The translations under genes and the position numbers were made by a program. This document shows positions 23,657 to 25,163 of a stretch of DNA of 25,163 nucleotides, piece after piece. Source of the stretch: CBDFGT01 sp965247225 (GTDB lineage Bacteria; Pseudomonadota; Alphaproteobacteria; Rhizobiales; Rhizobiaceae); contig CBDFGT010000031.1 in assembly GCA_965247225.1 (NCBI GenBank), positions 1 through 25,163 of the forward strand, written 5' to 3'. A model generated the notes under the pieces. That model was not told the origin of the DNA and made no database searches. It worked only from the letters and a program-made list of their open reading frames with translations. Each line of letters opens with the position of its first letter. Position 1 is the stretch's first letter.

Positions 23657-24043
23657 TCATGTCCCGACGCCAATTTCGGCCATACGGGTGAGACAGGCCT
23701 CTTCCACATTGTCCAGTTCCACCAGTGTATCTTCGATATCCTTGCGCTTCATGCGCAGTTCAGCGCGTTTTTCCTCAACCTTTTTCATCAGAAGTTTCAA
23801 CTGTCCGACCTCGCCTGGTGGCTCCTTGTAGACCTGAACAATTTCGCGGATCTCGGAAACGGTAAAGCCAATGCGGCGACCACGAAGAATCTCCTGAATG
23901 AGCACGCGGTCTGCATTACGATAGAGGCGCGTGCGGCCACGGCGCTCCGGATGGATCAGCCCCTCATCCTCATAAAAACGCAGCGTCCGGGTGGAAATCC
24001 CAAATTCGCGGGTGAGTTCGGTGATCGAATAAAATTTGTCCAC
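23657..24043 (-). CDS. MerR family regulator, LiuR-like
   Basis: From GTG 24043 the product is 128 residues. The winged helix-turn-helix is KFYSITELTREFGISTRTLR then FYEDEGLIHPERRGRTRLY, followed by RRIGFTVSEIREIV and a coiled-coil dimer helix (about 80-120). It ends with a VEEACLTRMAEIG tail. The pattern matches LiuR, a repressor of branched-chain amino acid and fatty acid catabolism in proteobacteria; none of those catabolic genes is in this window. I chose GTG rather than an in-frame ATG at 24112 because the latter lies upstream of a strong promoter and operator, which would then be inside the gene. It is downstream of mgtE on the same strand but has its own promoter. Confidence 0.88.
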   Translation of the reverse strand: MDKFYSITELTREFGISTRTLRFYEDEGLIHPERRGRTRLYRNADRVLIQEILRGRRIGFTVSEIREIVQVYKEPPGEVGQLKLLMKKVEEKRAELRMKRKDIEDTLVELDNVEEACLTRMAEIGVGT

Positions 24044-24067
24044 AGCGAGTCCATTCCATTCCCAAAG

Positions 24068-24102
24068 TGGAACGAGTATATTGACTGTTACGTAAAAGTC
24101 AA
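24068..24102 (-). promoter_or_regulatory. Promoter of the MerR/LiuR-like gene with overlapping palindromic operator
   Basis: On the - strand, TTGACT (24102-24097) and TATACT (24080-24075) are separated by 16 bases, a near-consensus sigma-70 promoter. A 22-bp palindrome with one mismatched pair (24081-24102) fills the -35 box and spacer: outer arms TTGACT/AGTCAA and core TTACGTAA (24088-24095). The TTTACGTAA core resembles LiuR sites, suggesting self-repression. Confidence 0.75.
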
Positions 24103-24143
24103 TTTTTGGCATAACCTGCGGTGACCATCAGGGAATCTGCGTT

Positions 24144-25163
24144 TCAGCGCAGACCGAACCACCAGGTGGCAATGCCGAGAAAGGCGGAAAAGCCGGTCAA
24201 ATCGGTGACCGTTGTCACAAAGACCGATGAAGAAATCGCCGGATCGGCACCCAATCTGTCCAGAAGAAGTGGCAGCAGGATTCCTGCAAGTGCGGCGGCC
24301 AGGAGATTGATGATCAATGCAAAGGCAATGACCACGCCCAGATCGAAATTCTGAAAAAGGATGGCTGCCGTTACGCCCAGAATCGTTGCAAAAATCACAC
24401 CATTGGCAAGTCCTACAGCCACTTCGCGGCGAATAACCCGGCCTGCATTGTAAATATCGATATCCCTGGTGGCCAGCGCCCGCACTGTCACTGTCATTGT
24501 TTGCGTTCCGGCATTGCCGCCCATGGAGGCCACAATAGGCATCAGCATAGCCAGTGCCACCATCTGTTCTATGGATGCATCAAATACACGGATGACCGAG
24601 GATGCCAATATCGCTGTTCCCAGATTGATCAGCAGCCACAGGAAACGCGAACGTACGGTGGAAATGACATTGTCGGACAGTTCTTCGTCACCCACACCGC
24701 CGAGACGCTTGATATCTTCATCCGCTTCCTCATTGATCACGTCCACAACGCCATCAATGGTCAAAACACCCAGAAGGCGACCATTTTCGTCCACTACAGC
24801 GGCGGAAAGAAGGTCGTATTGCTCAAACAGCTGCGCCGCCTCTTCCTGGTCCATGTCTGCCGGAACCGGATGGTTGGTTTCCCGCATGATCGCTTCAATC
24901 TTGATTTCCCGCTTGGTGCGCAGGATGCGGTCCAGATCCACGGCACCCAGAAGCTTGAACGTCGGATCAATGACAAAAATCTGTGTGAAAAGATCCGGCA
25001 AGTCCTCATTGTCGCGCATGTAGTCAATCGTCTGACCAACGGTCCAGAACGGCGGAACAGCCACGAACTCGGACTGCATGCGCCGGCCGGCAGAGCTTTC
25101 GGGATAATCCAGCGAGCGCCGAAGGCGCACCCGCTCGGTAAACGGCAATTGCGCCAGAATCTC
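24144..25163 (-). CDS. mgtE: Magnesium transporter MgtE, C-terminal part (5' end outside window)
   Basis: The frame is open to the window edge, so the N-terminal helical domain is largely missing. Visible are the end of that domain (EILAQLPFTERV), two CBS domains (one with FVIDPTFKLLGAVDLDRIL, one with AAVVDENGRLLGVLTIDGVV), then the five-helix pore domain beginning RSRFLWLLINLGTAIL. The MgtE signature PIVASMGGNAGTQTMTV lines the ion path, and the protein ends FLGIATWWFGLR. MgtE is a dimeric inner-membrane Mg2+ channel whose CBS domains close it when cytosolic Mg2+ is high. It is transcribed toward the MerR regulator, about 100 bases away. Confidence 0.95.
   Translation of the reverse strand, partial: EILAQLPFTERVRLRRSLDYPESSAGRRMQSEFVAVPPFWTVGQTIDYMRDNEDLPDLFTQIFVIDPTFKLLGAVDLDRILRTKREIKIEAIMRETNHPVPADMDQEEAAQLFEQYDLLSAAVVDENGRLLGVLTIDGVVDVINEEADEDIKRLGGVGDEELSDNVISTVRSRFLWLLINLGTAILASSVIRVFDASIEQMVALAMLMPIVASMGGNAGTQTMTVTVRALATRDIDIYNAGRVIRREVAVGLANGVIFATILGVTAAILFQNFDLGVVIAFALIINLLAAALAGILLPLLLDRLGADPAISSSVFVTTVTDLTGFSAFLGIATWWFGLR

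Noticed and set aside
1..25163. CRISPR arrays, tRNA/rRNA genes, insertion sequences, toxin-antitoxin or phage modules
   Set aside because: No regularly spaced repeats, cloverleaf sequences, transposases, integrases or terminal repeats were seen.

Overview
The window looks like chromosomal DNA of an alphaproteobacterium of the order Hyphomicrobiales (Rhizobiales), probably near Brucellaceae or Rhizobiaceae. The evidence is the gene families (DUF1489, DUF1203, DUF599, a transglutaminase-like cysteine peptidase, a tandem PilZ protein, a LiuR-type MerR regulator, a D,D-carboxypeptidase with a SPOR domain) and one RIME-type palindromic intergenic repeat after the PilZ gene. Genes are densely packed. 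I see no tRNA, rRNA, CRISPR array, insertion sequence or phage gene.

Region 1 (1-7233) is the most distinctive. On the + strand lie the end of a DNA photolyase, an FAD amine-oxidase-like protein, a DUF1365 protein, a cyclopropane-synthase-like methyltransferase and a GPH-type MFS carrier. Three of the four junctions are ATGA stop/start overlaps. Converging on the - strand are a ChrR-like cupin protein and a short-chain dehydrogenase. These families are associated with the RpoE-ChrR singlet-oxygen response of photosynthetic alphaproteobacteria (DNA repair plus membrane-lipid modification). Here the ChrR-like protein has lost the two zinc-binding cysteines of its anti-sigma domain, has no sigma-factor gene beside it, and is preceded by an RpoE-like promoter. 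The methyltransferase lacks two bicarbonate ligands of true cyclopropane synthases, so a methyl or furan fatty acid product is plausible.

Region 2 (7385-10630) is a four-gene + strand run: a cysteine synthase family enzyme, an AlaX-type alanyl-tRNA editing protein, 3-mercaptopyruvate sulfurtransferase and a GNAT acetyltransferase. It is mainly cysteine and sulfur metabolism.

Region 3 (10749-14894) holds a secreted DUF4344 metallopeptidase-like protein, a DUF1203 protein, alanine dehydrogenase with a divergent Lrp/AsnC regulator, and a tandem PilZ protein. A bidirectional terminator separates the DUF1203 and ald genes.

Region 4 (14895-18733) starts with a 690-base non-coding stretch: the RIME repeat, a terminator, about 290 bases with nothing recognised, then a 180-base island with only 33 G/C. 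Next come a secreted cysteine peptidase, a single-pass membrane protein of unknown function, and the SPOR-tailed D,D-carboxypeptidase.

Region 5 (18806-25163) contains a small unknown gene, a - strand group (L-serine ammonia-lyase, DUF1489, unknown), a + strand membrane-protein group (DUF599, DUF1624, isoprenylcysteine-methyltransferase family), a LiuR-like MerR regulator with a clear self-operator, and the C-terminal part of the magnesium channel MgtE, cut by the window end.
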